From contig NZ_JAAUWV010000037.1 of the NCBI RefSeq assembly GCF_014694405.1, positions 1 through 45,099 on the forward strand: 45,099 nucleotides of DNA. The letters are read 5' to 3'. This document shows, in pieces, positions 1-5,710 of this stretch. The position numbers and the translations under genes are program-made. This DNA is from Pseudoalteromonas sp. S16_S37 (lineage in GTDB: Bacteria; Pseudomonadota; Gammaproteobacteria; Enterobacterales; Alteromonadaceae). The notes beneath the pieces were generated by a model. The model saw nothing but the letters and a program-made list of their open reading frames with translations. It was not told where the DNA came from and made no database searches. Every line of letters begins with the position of its first letter. Within the stretch, counting starts at the first letter, position 1.

Positions 1-120
1 ATGGACAATGCCCATTCAAAACTGGCGTCAGGCGATGAGTCGATTTATTATCGAATTCGAGGAACGCCTCGAAAGACATATCAACTAAATGGCAGTTACA
101 CAGAATCTGTTACAGGGTCT
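1..120 (+). mobile_element. 3' end of an IS256-family insertion sequence
   Basis: The window opens inside a transposase reading frame and then shows an IS256-type right end. After the transposase stop at 88, positions 91-120 (GGCAGTTACACAG ... CAGGGTCT) look like the right inverted repeat of this family. The left part of the element lies outside the window, so completeness cannot be judged. The boundary at 120 is inferred from the likely inverted repeat, because the matching left end and target duplication are not visible. Confidence 0.75.
2..88 (+). CDS. IS256-family transposase, C-terminal fragment (cut by the window edge)
   Basis: Frame 2 is open from the window start and ends in TAA at 86-88, giving 28 residues that begin WTMPIQNWRQAMSRF and end EERLERHIN. 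The pattern of a tryptophan-rich NW segment, then F, then EER near the C-terminus is typical of IS256-family (Mutator-like, DDE) transposases, which cut and paste the element. Only the tail is seen, so the catalytic DDE residues are not visible and it cannot be told whether the full gene is intact. Confidence 0.7.
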   Translation, partial: WTMPIQNWRQAMSRFIIEFEERLERHIN

Positions 121-307
121 ACGCTAATTCATTCTTCGGGCAGCTTTGCTGCCCTTTCTCTCCTTTAAGCTTAGTGTTTTTACCTTCATTTCATTTCCCT
201 TATATCGCTACTGTGTTCATTCATATCAGGAAAATTTTCAACAACACGTCACGCGCATTGACCATTGACTATAATCCATACAAATCCTACACCTAAGGAC
301 AATGTTA

Positions 308-1096
308 ATGACGTATAAATTCATCGCTGCACTGACCACTGTGATACTCGCAATCCTGTCATCTACAACACACGCTGCTAATTGGAGTAAAACACAGCTA
401 CATATCAATCGCGGAGTGTTTGACCACCCCTTTACCAAACAAAAAGCCATGAACGATATTATCTCTTTGCAACACGCATCAACCAATAACTATGGCGATG
501 TGTTCTTTTTTGTAGATTACTTAGACGATGATTATGTTGATGGTTTTAATGACAAAGATTTTTATAGCGAAGGGTATGCAACCTTCAGTGGCAAAGCCCT
601 GTTTGATTGGCAATATAACTTTTGGCGATTGCAAGACGTTGGCTTTGTTATCGGCTATAACGCCGCTGGCGATGCTAAAATGCTCAAGTACCTGCCTGGG
701 ATAAAGCTCAGTTGGGATATTCCAGGGTTTGACTTTTTAACCACTACAGCGACCGCATATTTTGATGATAGTGCTGGCATAGGACAAGGTGGCGCGCCGC
801 AAACTAACAATACGTTTATGCTAGATCTCGCTTGGGGTTACCCCTATTCACTGGGCAGCCAGAAGTTTTATTTTACAGGCCACGCCGAGTATATCGGGTC
901 AAGACGCAATGAAGTTGGAAGATATGTAAATGACTGGATATTAGCCCAGATGGCCTTTCAGTGGGATCTAGGACATGCTATCGCAACTACCAGCAATACC
1001 CTTATGCTTGGTGTCGAATGGCAAGTGTGGCGAAATAAAATGGGCACATCTCATAATGAGTCAGCGACCCAACTGCATATTGTTTGGACGTTTTAA
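308..1096 (+). CDS. Tsx-like nucleoside-specific outer-membrane channel
   Basis: The 262-residue protein has an N-terminal signal peptide (about residues 1-23, cleavage after THA). The rest is aromatic-rich alternating beta-strand sequence ending in ...HIVWTF, with the C-terminal phenylalanine of outer-membrane barrels. Motifs such as GDVFFFVDYLDDD and the WQYNFWRLQDVGF stretch match the Tsx/OmpK channel family, which lets nucleosides cross the outer membrane. The ATG at 308 is preferred over 302 because the AAGGA at 295-299 is about 8 bases upstream of 308 but only 2 from 302. It is a single-gene unit between the IS remnant and the 1252 gene. The substrate is inferred from the family only. 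Confidence 0.8.
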   Translation: MTYKFIAALTTVILAILSSTTHAANWSKTQLHINRGVFDHPFTKQKAMNDIISLQHASTNNYGDVFFFVDYLDDDYVDGFNDKDFYSEGYATFSGKALFDWQYNFWRLQDVGFVIGYNAAGDAKMLKYLPGIKLSWDIPGFDFLTTTATAYFDDSAGIGQGGAPQTNNTFMLDLAWGYPYSLGSQKFYFTGHAEYIGSRRNEVGRYVNDWILAQMAFQWDLGHAIATTSNTLMLGVEWQVWRNKMGTSHNESATQLHIVWTF

Positions 1097-1251
1097 TATA
1101 TTGCAGGGCTAATCTTTGTACGAGTGACTCCTTGTGTGGCTGTAATGGGTCGTAATTTGAACTTATCGTATTTTAGGCTCTAATTAATGTCGCGCTGATT
1201 GTGTTTGTTGCGCATTCATTTAAACCCAATTTACCGTCTAAGGAGTGAGAC

Positions 1252-2307
1252 ATGTCACACGTCACACCAAAACTAACTGCGCTACTTGGCGTACAAACTC
1301 TAGAGCAGTACCGCAATGAGCAAAGAAGCGAGCCAAGATGGGAATTCGTTAATAAAAATCTTGGTGTATCAGATGCAGATCTTGATCACAATTTTGAGTT
1401 TTTAAACGGCGCAGTACTTAATCGCGATGTCAATGGTGAGGTACTTTTAACCACCACGGGGCTTTTTGGCCCAATTCGTACCGGCACGTTAGTACACCTA
1501 GACCCTGAGCTGCCCAATCAAGTTGTACAAAGTGAGTTTGCCCCCATGAACCCTGAAGCAAACCTCGTTACTCGACTTAACAAACTACATGATGAACACA
1601 CAGGACATCCACCATCAGCAAAACATGCACTCAGTGTGAACGGCTATTGGACGTCAGCTGTAAATGGGGCTGGTATACAAGGCTTAGATGGCGCTGCAAA
1701 TGTGTTTGGCAGTACAGGCCAACTTATTTGTGATACTGATGAATTACATTTCCCGCTATTAACATATGGTGCTACTGATGAATCTAAAAAAGCGTATCTA
1801 GATACGCTTGCATACTATGGTGGCACACTCCTTAAGCCAAATGAAGAGTTTGCGTTAGGGTTCACACAAGACTTATGGGGGATCCAGTACGACCAAAAAT
1901 TGCCGCAGTATGTTACTGAGTATCAGTTTGGCACTCAAAAAGGTGGCGGATTATTCGTAGAACATCACCCATTCCCGCACATTTGGCTGCCAGCGCAAGG
2001 TATTGACCCTGCATTTGGATGCAAAACAGTATCGAGAATTTTGCTTGGCCGCAGGCTCGATACCACACACGAGGACGGTTACTACCGTACCGTAGACACA
2101 CAAGAATACCACTTTAGCATGTTTGAAATTCCGCAAGATGGCAGCGCCTTAGCGATACGCCCTCAATGTATCCACAACGACAGCTTTACCCAAGGAGCAC
2201 AAACTGTATTTTTAGCTAATACGCCAGCCAATACAGTGGCATTGCGACACAGTGCACCTATTCAACATATGTGTGCAGGAGACATATCATTTAACAAACA
2301 CCAGTAG
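1252..2307 (+). CDS. Uncharacterised cytoplasmic protein
   Basis: This 351-residue frame starts at ATG 1252 with a good AAGGAG ribosome site at 1241-1246. It has no signal peptide and no membrane segment, so it is probably cytoplasmic. I do not recognise the family. Visible points are a His-rich stretch near residues 239-245 (EHHPFPHIW), a second one near residues 307-309 (CIHND), and beta-rich sequence in the C-terminal third (EYHFSMFEIP ... ALAIRPQCIHND). These could suit a cupin-like metal site, but that is speculation. It lies between the porin gene and another unassigned gene, close to an IS remnant. An imperfect hairpin lies downstream at 2358-2396. Confidence 0.75.
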   Translation: MSHVTPKLTALLGVQTLEQYRNEQRSEPRWEFVNKNLGVSDADLDHNFEFLNGAVLNRDVNGEVLLTTTGLFGPIRTGTLVHLDPELPNQVVQSEFAPMNPEANLVTRLNKLHDEHTGHPPSAKHALSVNGYWTSAVNGAGIQGLDGAANVFGSTGQLICDTDELHFPLLTYGATDESKKAYLDTLAYYGGTLLKPNEEFALGFTQDLWGIQYDQKLPQYVTEYQFGTQKGGGLFVEHHPFPHIWLPAQGIDPAFGCKTVSRILLGRRLDTTHEDGYYRTVDTQEYHFSMFEIPQDGSALAIRPQCIHNDSFTQGAQTVFLANTPANTVALRHSAPIQHMCAGDISFNKHQ

Positions 2308-2357
2308 TAATTAGCTCATCTATTTGTTTTTACTGCAAATTGTACTCCAAACCGAAT

Positions 2358-2396
2358 TAGATAAGCCACGACGTAAATCTTGTTGTGGTTTATCTA
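2358..2396 (+). terminator. Hairpin downstream of the 1252 gene
   Basis: TAGATAAGCCAC (2358-2369) pairs with GTGGTTTATCTA (2385-2396), 12 pairs with one G-U and a 15-base loop. No T-tract follows, so it may be a transcript-end stabiliser or a weak terminator rather than a standard intrinsic terminator. The rest of 2308-2577 is AT-rich and I see no credible gene in it. Confidence 0.4.
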
Positions 2397-2577
2397 GTTC
2401 ATATGATTCTATTAAATATAACCAATTGATTATAATAAAATTATCACCTCATAACTATCGCAAATTAAAAAAAGATATTGAGATCAAAAAGATAATGAAA
2501 GGTTAAATTTATGTTTTTTTTCATGACCAACGTATCTATTATAGGTTCGATTTTAATCAATCTAAAAAGGATATTTT

Positions 2578-3519
2578 ATGAAATCAAACATACTTACATG
2601 GCTGATGTGCTCAGCGTTATTTTTGATTTCTTGTGTAATTACAGCTTCTGCACGGCCTCTACCCAATGTAAAGTTAGTATTACCATGCCACGGCTGTTCA
2701 GACCATAAAAAGATGCAACTTGCTGAAAACGCAGCCTATATGCGAGGGCAAATCATCTACGTTGCAGATCGCTCTCCTTCTGGAAACTACACAGTACATG
2801 AGTATTGGGTTGACACGCCAGGGCCTGCAATGGCTAGTTCGTCTGTCATACTGCGTGAACTTCACTCTTGGTTTTCCCCGCTCAGCTCCGAAATAAAAGC
2901 TGCCGATACAAAAATAAGTACCGCATTGGATGAAACAACCGGTACTTTCATATATCAAAACAATAATTTTAAATCTGCTTTTGATGCTGTAAGAATGGAC
3001 AGTAGCGTGTTTGGCGACTGGTTGGCTGATTACCATAGAGAACACTTTGCAGAGCAGTTTAGTGTGATTAATGCCGAGTTTGCAAAGTTGGCTTCAAAAA
3101 GGTTTGGATTTAGTTTTGGTGTATTTTCAGCTGGTTTGTCGGAAAAAGAGCTGCTCGTAACCCATACCTTCTCTGATGGAACCATAGTCAAAGCGGATGT
3201 TGACTTGGCAATGCACCTAAAGGATTCACACATAGAAATGCGGTTGAAAAACCTTAATTTCATTGACAAAAAAGGAACGCACATACCTAAAACAAAATAT
3301 GGTCTCGACCGCTATTTTGACCTAATTGGTGATGATATTAAACACCTAGAAGAACGCGGTGAACCTCGTTCAGTGAGTGGACACTTTTCTGACTTATATA
3401 CACCTAACTACGTTGTTATTGAAGGTGGCAATGGCGGCGGTGCAGGAGGAATTGTAAGGATGGCTTGCTCCTTTATTAAAGAGAGGAACACACAGTTTGT
3501 TAGCTGTGAGTTCTACTAA
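2578..3519 (+). CDS. Uncharacterised secreted protein or lipoprotein with a CxxC motif
   Basis: The 313-residue protein starts at ATG 2578, 6 bases after an AAGGATATT ribosome site. Residues 1-26 form a signal peptide. It contains LISC at residues 16-19, which fits a lipobox, but a conventional cleavage after ASA (residue 25) is also possible. Just after it is PCHGC (residues 36-40), a CxxC that could be a disulfide or metal/heme-type site; a single CxxCH is not present. A Gly-rich run (EGGNGGGAGG) lies near residue 285 and two more cysteines are close to the C-terminus (MACSF, VSCEFY). I do not recognise the family. A perfect hairpin at 3545-3571 ends the unit. Confidence 0.7.
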   Translation: MKSNILTWLMCSALFLISCVITASARPLPNVKLVLPCHGCSDHKKMQLAENAAYMRGQIIYVADRSPSGNYTVHEYWVDTPGPAMASSSVILRELHSWFSPLSSEIKAADTKISTALDETTGTFIYQNNNFKSAFDAVRMDSSVFGDWLADYHREHFAEQFSVINAEFAKLASKRFGFSFGVFSAGLSEKELLVTHTFSDGTIVKADVDLAMHLKDSHIEMRLKNLNFIDKKGTHIPKTKYGLDRYFDLIGDDIKHLEERGEPRSVSGHFSDLYTPNYVVIEGGNGGGAGGIVRMACSFIKERNTQFVSCEFY

Positions 3520-3544
3520 TTTCCCGCTTTGAGAAGCTAAAAAC

Positions 3545-3573
3545 ATTATGCGAATGAAAAATTCGCATAATTT
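3545..3573 (+). terminator. Hairpin terminator after the 2578 gene
   Basis: ATTATGCGAAT (3545-3555) and ATTCGCATAAT (3561-3571) form a perfect 11-bp stem with a GAAAA loop, followed by TTTCC. It lies 26 bases after the stop codon. The short T-run makes it a weak to moderate intrinsic terminator. Confidence 0.6.
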
Positions 3574-3624
3574 CCCCACTTGAGTTTTCCTTAACCCACC
3601 CTTTAATTTGTAATGCTTACTTTG

Positions 3625-3696
3625 TTCAATTCAAACGTTTTTTAAAATAGAGTAGATGCTATATATCAATCTAAAAACGTTTTTAAGCGAATTGAA
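3625..3696. repeat. Imperfect inverted repeat at the 3' side of the tRNA operon
   Basis: TTCAATTC...AAACGTTTTT on the left and AAAAACGTTTTTAAGC GAATTGAA on the right are inverted copies around an AT-rich centre (about 3645-3672). It lies 24 bases beyond the last tRNA-Leu in the direction of transcription. It may take part in 3' processing or termination of the tRNA transcript, or be a small non-autonomous repeat. The sequence alone does not decide. Confidence 0.4.
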
Positions 3697-3719
3697 AGTG
3701 TATTAGTGGAATTTTAAAA

Positions 3720-3806
3720 TGGTGCCCGGGGCCGGACTTGAACCGGCACGCTGTTACCAGCGAGGGATTTTAAATCCCTTGTGTCTACCAATTCCACCAC
3801 CCGGGC
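3720..3806 (-). tRNA. leuZ: tRNA-Leu (anticodon TAA), copy 1
   Basis: 87 bases on the minus strand starting GCCCGGGTGGTGG, with an anticodon loop TTTAAAA (UAA), a long class II variable arm (CGCTG-GTAA-CAGCG), a GTTCAAGTC T-loop region and an encoded CCA end. It is the last gene of the tRNA operon. The sequence is identical to the copy at 4615-4701. Confidence 0.97.
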
Positions 3807-3841
3807 TTCGGGTTGCTTGCGCATGTGGAGAGTTTGATAAA

Positions 3842-3915
3842 TGGAGGCGGAACCCGGAGTCGAACCGAGGTGGACGGATTTGCAATCCGCTGCATGGCCA
3901 CTCTGCCATTCCGCC
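3842..3915 (-). tRNA. cysT: tRNA-Cys (anticodon GCA), copy 1
   Basis: 74 bases on the minus strand starting GGCGGAATGGCAG, anticodon loop TTGCAAA (GCA), U73 discriminator as expected for Cys, encoded CCA. It differs at three bases from the other Cys copy (4736-4809): D-loop, variable region and T-loop. Confidence 0.97.
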
Positions 3916-3930
3916 TTATTATCTAAAGTT

Positions 3931-4006
3931 TGGAGCGAGTAACGAGGTTCGAACTCGTGACCTCGACCTTGGCAAGGTCGCGCTCTACCAGCTGAGCTAT
4001 ACTCGC
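3931..4006 (-). tRNA. glyW: tRNA-Gly (anticodon GCC), copy 1
   Basis: 76 bases on the minus strand starting GCGAGTATAGCTCAGC, anticodon loop TTGCCAA (GCC), encoded CCA. All four Gly copies in the window are identical in sequence. A degenerate copy of the first half of this tRNA lies just upstream at 4042-4085. Confidence 0.97.
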
Positions 4007-4041
4007 ATCATTAATGCGGTTTATCTAAGTTGAAATTATCA

Positions 4042-4085
4042 ATGCACTTGCTGTGCATGCCTAATTTCAGCTGAGTCATACTCAC
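4042..4085 (-). repeat. tRNA-Gly 5'-half-like fragment 1 (most degenerate)
   Basis: Read on the minus strand it begins GTGAGTATGACTCAGCTG, matching the first 18 bases of tRNA-Gly with three or so changes, then leaves the tRNA sequence (AAATTAGGCATGC...). ATGCAC-AGCAA-GTGCAT can pair as a small hairpin where the anticodon arm would be. There is no anticodon, T arm or 3' acceptor strand. It sits about 35 bases before tRNA-Gly copy 1. Confidence 0.75.
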
Positions 4086-4119
4086 AAACTTCAAAAACTA
4101 AGGTGACCTGATATTTGAT

Positions 4120-4195
4120 TGGAGCGAGTAACGAGGTTCGAACTCGTGACCTCGACCTTGGCAAGGTCGCGCTCTACCAGCTGAGCTATACTCGC
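4120..4195 (-). tRNA. glyW: tRNA-Gly (anticodon GCC), copy 2
   Basis: 76 bases on the minus strand, identical to the other three Gly copies, with GCC anticodon and encoded CCA. This unit of the tandem array carries neither Cys nor Leu; the next element downstream is 5'-half fragment 1. Confidence 0.97.
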
Positions 4196-4235
4196 ATCTC
4201 TAAATGCGTATCACTTAGGTGAAATTAACTAAGAC

Positions 4236-4274
4236 GAGGTCGCGTCTTTCTAATTTCAGCTGAGCTATACTCGC
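4236..4274 (-). repeat. tRNA-Gly 5'-half-like fragment 2
   Basis: On the minus strand it reads GCGAGTATAGCTCAGCTG, 18 bases identical to the start of tRNA-Gly. AATTAGAAAGA then replaces the rest of the D loop and stem, followed by CGCGACC as in the tRNA, and then the match is lost. AAGACG-CGACCT-CGTCTT can form a short hairpin extending to 4231. It lies about 40 bases before tRNA-Gly copy 2. Confidence 0.8.
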
Positions 4275-4304
4275 ATCTCTATGAGAAACGATTCCCAAAT
4301 CAAA

Positions 4305-4391
4305 TGGTGCCCGGGGCCGGACTTGAACCGGCACGCTGTTAGCAGCGAGGGATTTTAAATCCCTTGTGTCTACCAATTCCACCACCCGGGC
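4305..4391 (-). tRNA. leuZ: tRNA-Leu (anticodon TAA), copy 2
   Basis: 87 bases, as the other Leu copies except for one base in the loop of the variable arm (CTAA instead of GTAA), so the stem is intact. Here tRNA-Leu follows tRNA-Gly directly, without an intervening Cys gene. Confidence 0.97.
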
Positions 4392-4415
4392 ATCGGGTCT
4401 ACAAAAGCGTTAGAT

Positions 4416-4491
4416 TGGAGCGAGTAACGAGGTTCGAACTCGTGACCTCGACCTTGGCAAGGTCGCGCTCTACCAGCTGAGCTATACTCGC
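4416..4491 (-). tRNA. glyW: tRNA-Gly (anticodon GCC), copy 3
   Basis: 76 bases on the minus strand, identical to the other Gly copies, with GCC anticodon and encoded CCA. Preceded by 5'-half fragment 3 and followed by tRNA-Leu copy 2. Confidence 0.97.
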
Positions 4492-4532
4492 TTCACCAAT
4501 GCGTTTTAACTTAGTTGAAATCAGTAAACACT

Positions 4533-4570
4533 TGGTCGCGCCTATCAAATTCCAGCTGAGCTATACTCGC
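4533..4570 (-). repeat. tRNA-Gly 5'-half-like fragment 3
   Basis: On the minus strand it reads GCGAGTATAGCTCAGCTGG (19 bases as in tRNA-Gly), then AATTTGATAGG, then CGCGACC, then diverges (AAGTG...). It lies about 40 bases before tRNA-Gly copy 3. The spacer between the fragment and the tRNA (containing TTTCAACTAAGTT on the minus strand) is also recognisably shared between units. Confidence 0.8.
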
Positions 4571-4614
4571 ATCATATTCTTCATACGAAGAAAGAGAAAC
4601 ATCTCTAATCTAAA

Positions 4615-4701
4615 TGGTGCCCGGGGCCGGACTTGAACCGGCACGCTGTTACCAGCGAGGGATTTTAAATCCCTTGTGTCTACCAATTCCACCACCCGGG
4701 C
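4615..4701 (-). tRNA. leuZ: tRNA-Leu (anticodon TAA), copy 3
   Basis: 87 bases, identical to copy 1 (3720-3806), with UAA anticodon, class II variable arm and encoded CCA. It closes the first complete Gly-Cys-Leu unit of the transcript. Confidence 0.97.
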
Positions 4702-4735
4702 ATCGGGTTGCTTTCGCATGTGGAGTGTTGAGAAA

Positions 4736-4809
4736 TGGAGGCGGAACCCGGAGTTGAACCGAGGTAGACGGATTTGCAATCCGCTGCATAGCCACTCTGC
4801 CATTCCGCC
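4736..4809 (-). tRNA. cysT: tRNA-Cys (anticodon GCA), copy 2
   Basis: 74 bases with GCA anticodon, U73 and encoded CCA. It differs from copy 1 at three unpaired or variable positions, including an A instead of G in the T loop (TTCAACT versus TTCGACT). The cloverleaf still folds. Confidence 0.97.
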
Positions 4810-4824
4810 GACTTATTAAAAGAT

Positions 4825-4900
4825 TGGAGCGAGTAACGAGGTTCGAACTCGTGACCTCGACCTTGGCAAGGTCGCGCTCTACCAGCTGAGCTATACTCGC
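4825..4900 (-). tRNA. glyW: tRNA-Gly (anticodon GCC), copy 4 (first of the operon)
   Basis: 76 bases on the minus strand, identical to the other Gly copies. It is the first complete tRNA of the transcript, preceded by 5'-half fragment 4 and the promoter at 5024-5051. Confidence 0.97.
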
Positions 4901-4940
4901 ATCACTTATGCATTCTAACTTAATTGAAATTACTAAAACA

Positions 4941-4980
4941 CTTGGTCGCGTCTTTCTAATTCCCGCTGAGTTATACTCGC
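4941..4980 (-). repeat. tRNA-Gly 5'-half-like fragment 4
   Basis: On the minus strand it reads GCGAGTATAACTCAGCGGG, then AATTAGAAAGA, then CGCGACC, then AAG. It resembles the acceptor strand, D arm and start of the anticodon stem of tRNA-Gly, with two substitutions and an enlarged D loop. It sits in the transcribed leader, between the promoter and the first true tRNA. Confidence 0.8.
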
Positions 4981-5023
4981 AATCTTTAACTTCAAAGGCG
5001 TACTGCCCTCTCAACACGGACGC

Positions 5024-5051
5024 ATTCTACAGAAGTTATAAAACGCGTCAA
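5024..5051 (-). promoter_or_regulatory. Strong sigma-70-type promoter of the tRNA operon
   Basis: On the minus strand TTGACG (5046-5051) and TAGAAT (5024-5029) are separated by 16 bases. The discriminator is GC-rich (GCGTCC), as in stable-RNA promoters under stringent control. It points to the tRNA array and lies between pgsA and the first tRNA-Gly. Regulation by ppGpp is inferred from the discriminator only. Confidence 0.75.
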
Positions 5052-5122
5052 CATAAAAAATGAATGTTTTGAATCGTTTGTTCAAAAATTATCTAAACTG
5101 CCGTGATTATAAACACTTTCAG

Positions 5123-5668
5123 TTAAGATTTAGTCAATTGCGATTTTGCCGCATAGAAATAAGCAAGCATTGAGGTCACTGTAAGTAGTGTTGCAATCGC
5201 TAATAATGCATAGCTGATATTAATCATCCAAGGCTCATATTGCCAAATCAAACCTATGATGGCTAACATTTGCGCTGCGGTTTTAAATTTACCCAGTGAA
5301 GAAACAGCCACATCATCACGCTTACCGAGTTCCGCCATCCACTCACGTAATGCAGAGATCACAATTTCACGACTAATAATGATAATTGCAGCAGCTGTGA
5401 CAAAATAGTTCTGGTAGTAAGTTGCCAACATCACTAACGCAACACTCACCATAACTTTGTCTGCTACAGGGTCTAAAAATGCACCAAAAGGAGTTGATTG
5501 TTCAAGCTTGCGAGCCAGATAGCCATCGAGGATGTCTGTCACAGAAGCCAACCAAAAAATAAAGGCAGCGGCAAAAAACGCCCACGAATAAGGCAAATAA
5601 AATAACACTGCGAATACAGGAATGAGTAACAACCTAAATGTTGTAAGCGCGTTTGGAATATTCCACAT
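5123..5668 (-). CDS. pgsA: CDP-diacylglycerol--glycerol-3-phosphate 3-phosphatidyltransferase
   Basis: PgsA makes phosphatidylglycerol-phosphate from CDP-diacylglycerol and glycerol-3-phosphate in the inner membrane, the committed step to phosphatidylglycerol and cardiolipin. The 181-residue protein has four or more hydrophobic segments and the full CDP-alcohol phosphatidyltransferase signature DILDGYLAR...G...D...D (about residues 45-71), with all catalytic aspartates present. SREIVISALREWMAELGKR is nearly identical to the Escherichia coli protein. It is the third gene of uvrY-uvrC-pgsA, 42 bases after uvrC, and precedes the Gly-Cys-Leu tRNA genes exactly as in enterobacteria. Confidence 0.96.
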   Translation of the reverse strand: MWNIPNALTTFRLLLIPVFAVLFYLPYSWAFFAAAFIFWLASVTDILDGYLARKLEQSTPFGAFLDPVADKVMVSVALVMLATYYQNYFVTAAAIIIISREIVISALREWMAELGKRDDVAVSSLGKFKTAAQMLAIIGLIWQYEPWMINISYALLAIATLLTVTSMLAYFYAAKSQLTKS

Positions 5669-5710
5669 AACTACTTAGTGAGGTCTTTTTCTTTATGTTC
5701 GCATGAATGC

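Noticed and set aside
2324..2506. A 60-residue frame downstream of the 1252 gene
   Set aside because: It crosses the hairpin at 2358-2396, has no ribosome site and shows low-complexity Lys/Ile-rich sequence.
3719..5017. Open reading frames of 80-122 residues across the tRNA cluster on both strands
   Set aside because: They run through the tRNA genes and their repeats; the protein sequences (RRNPESNRGG, RTRDLDLGK) are known products of translating tRNA genes and are not real proteins.
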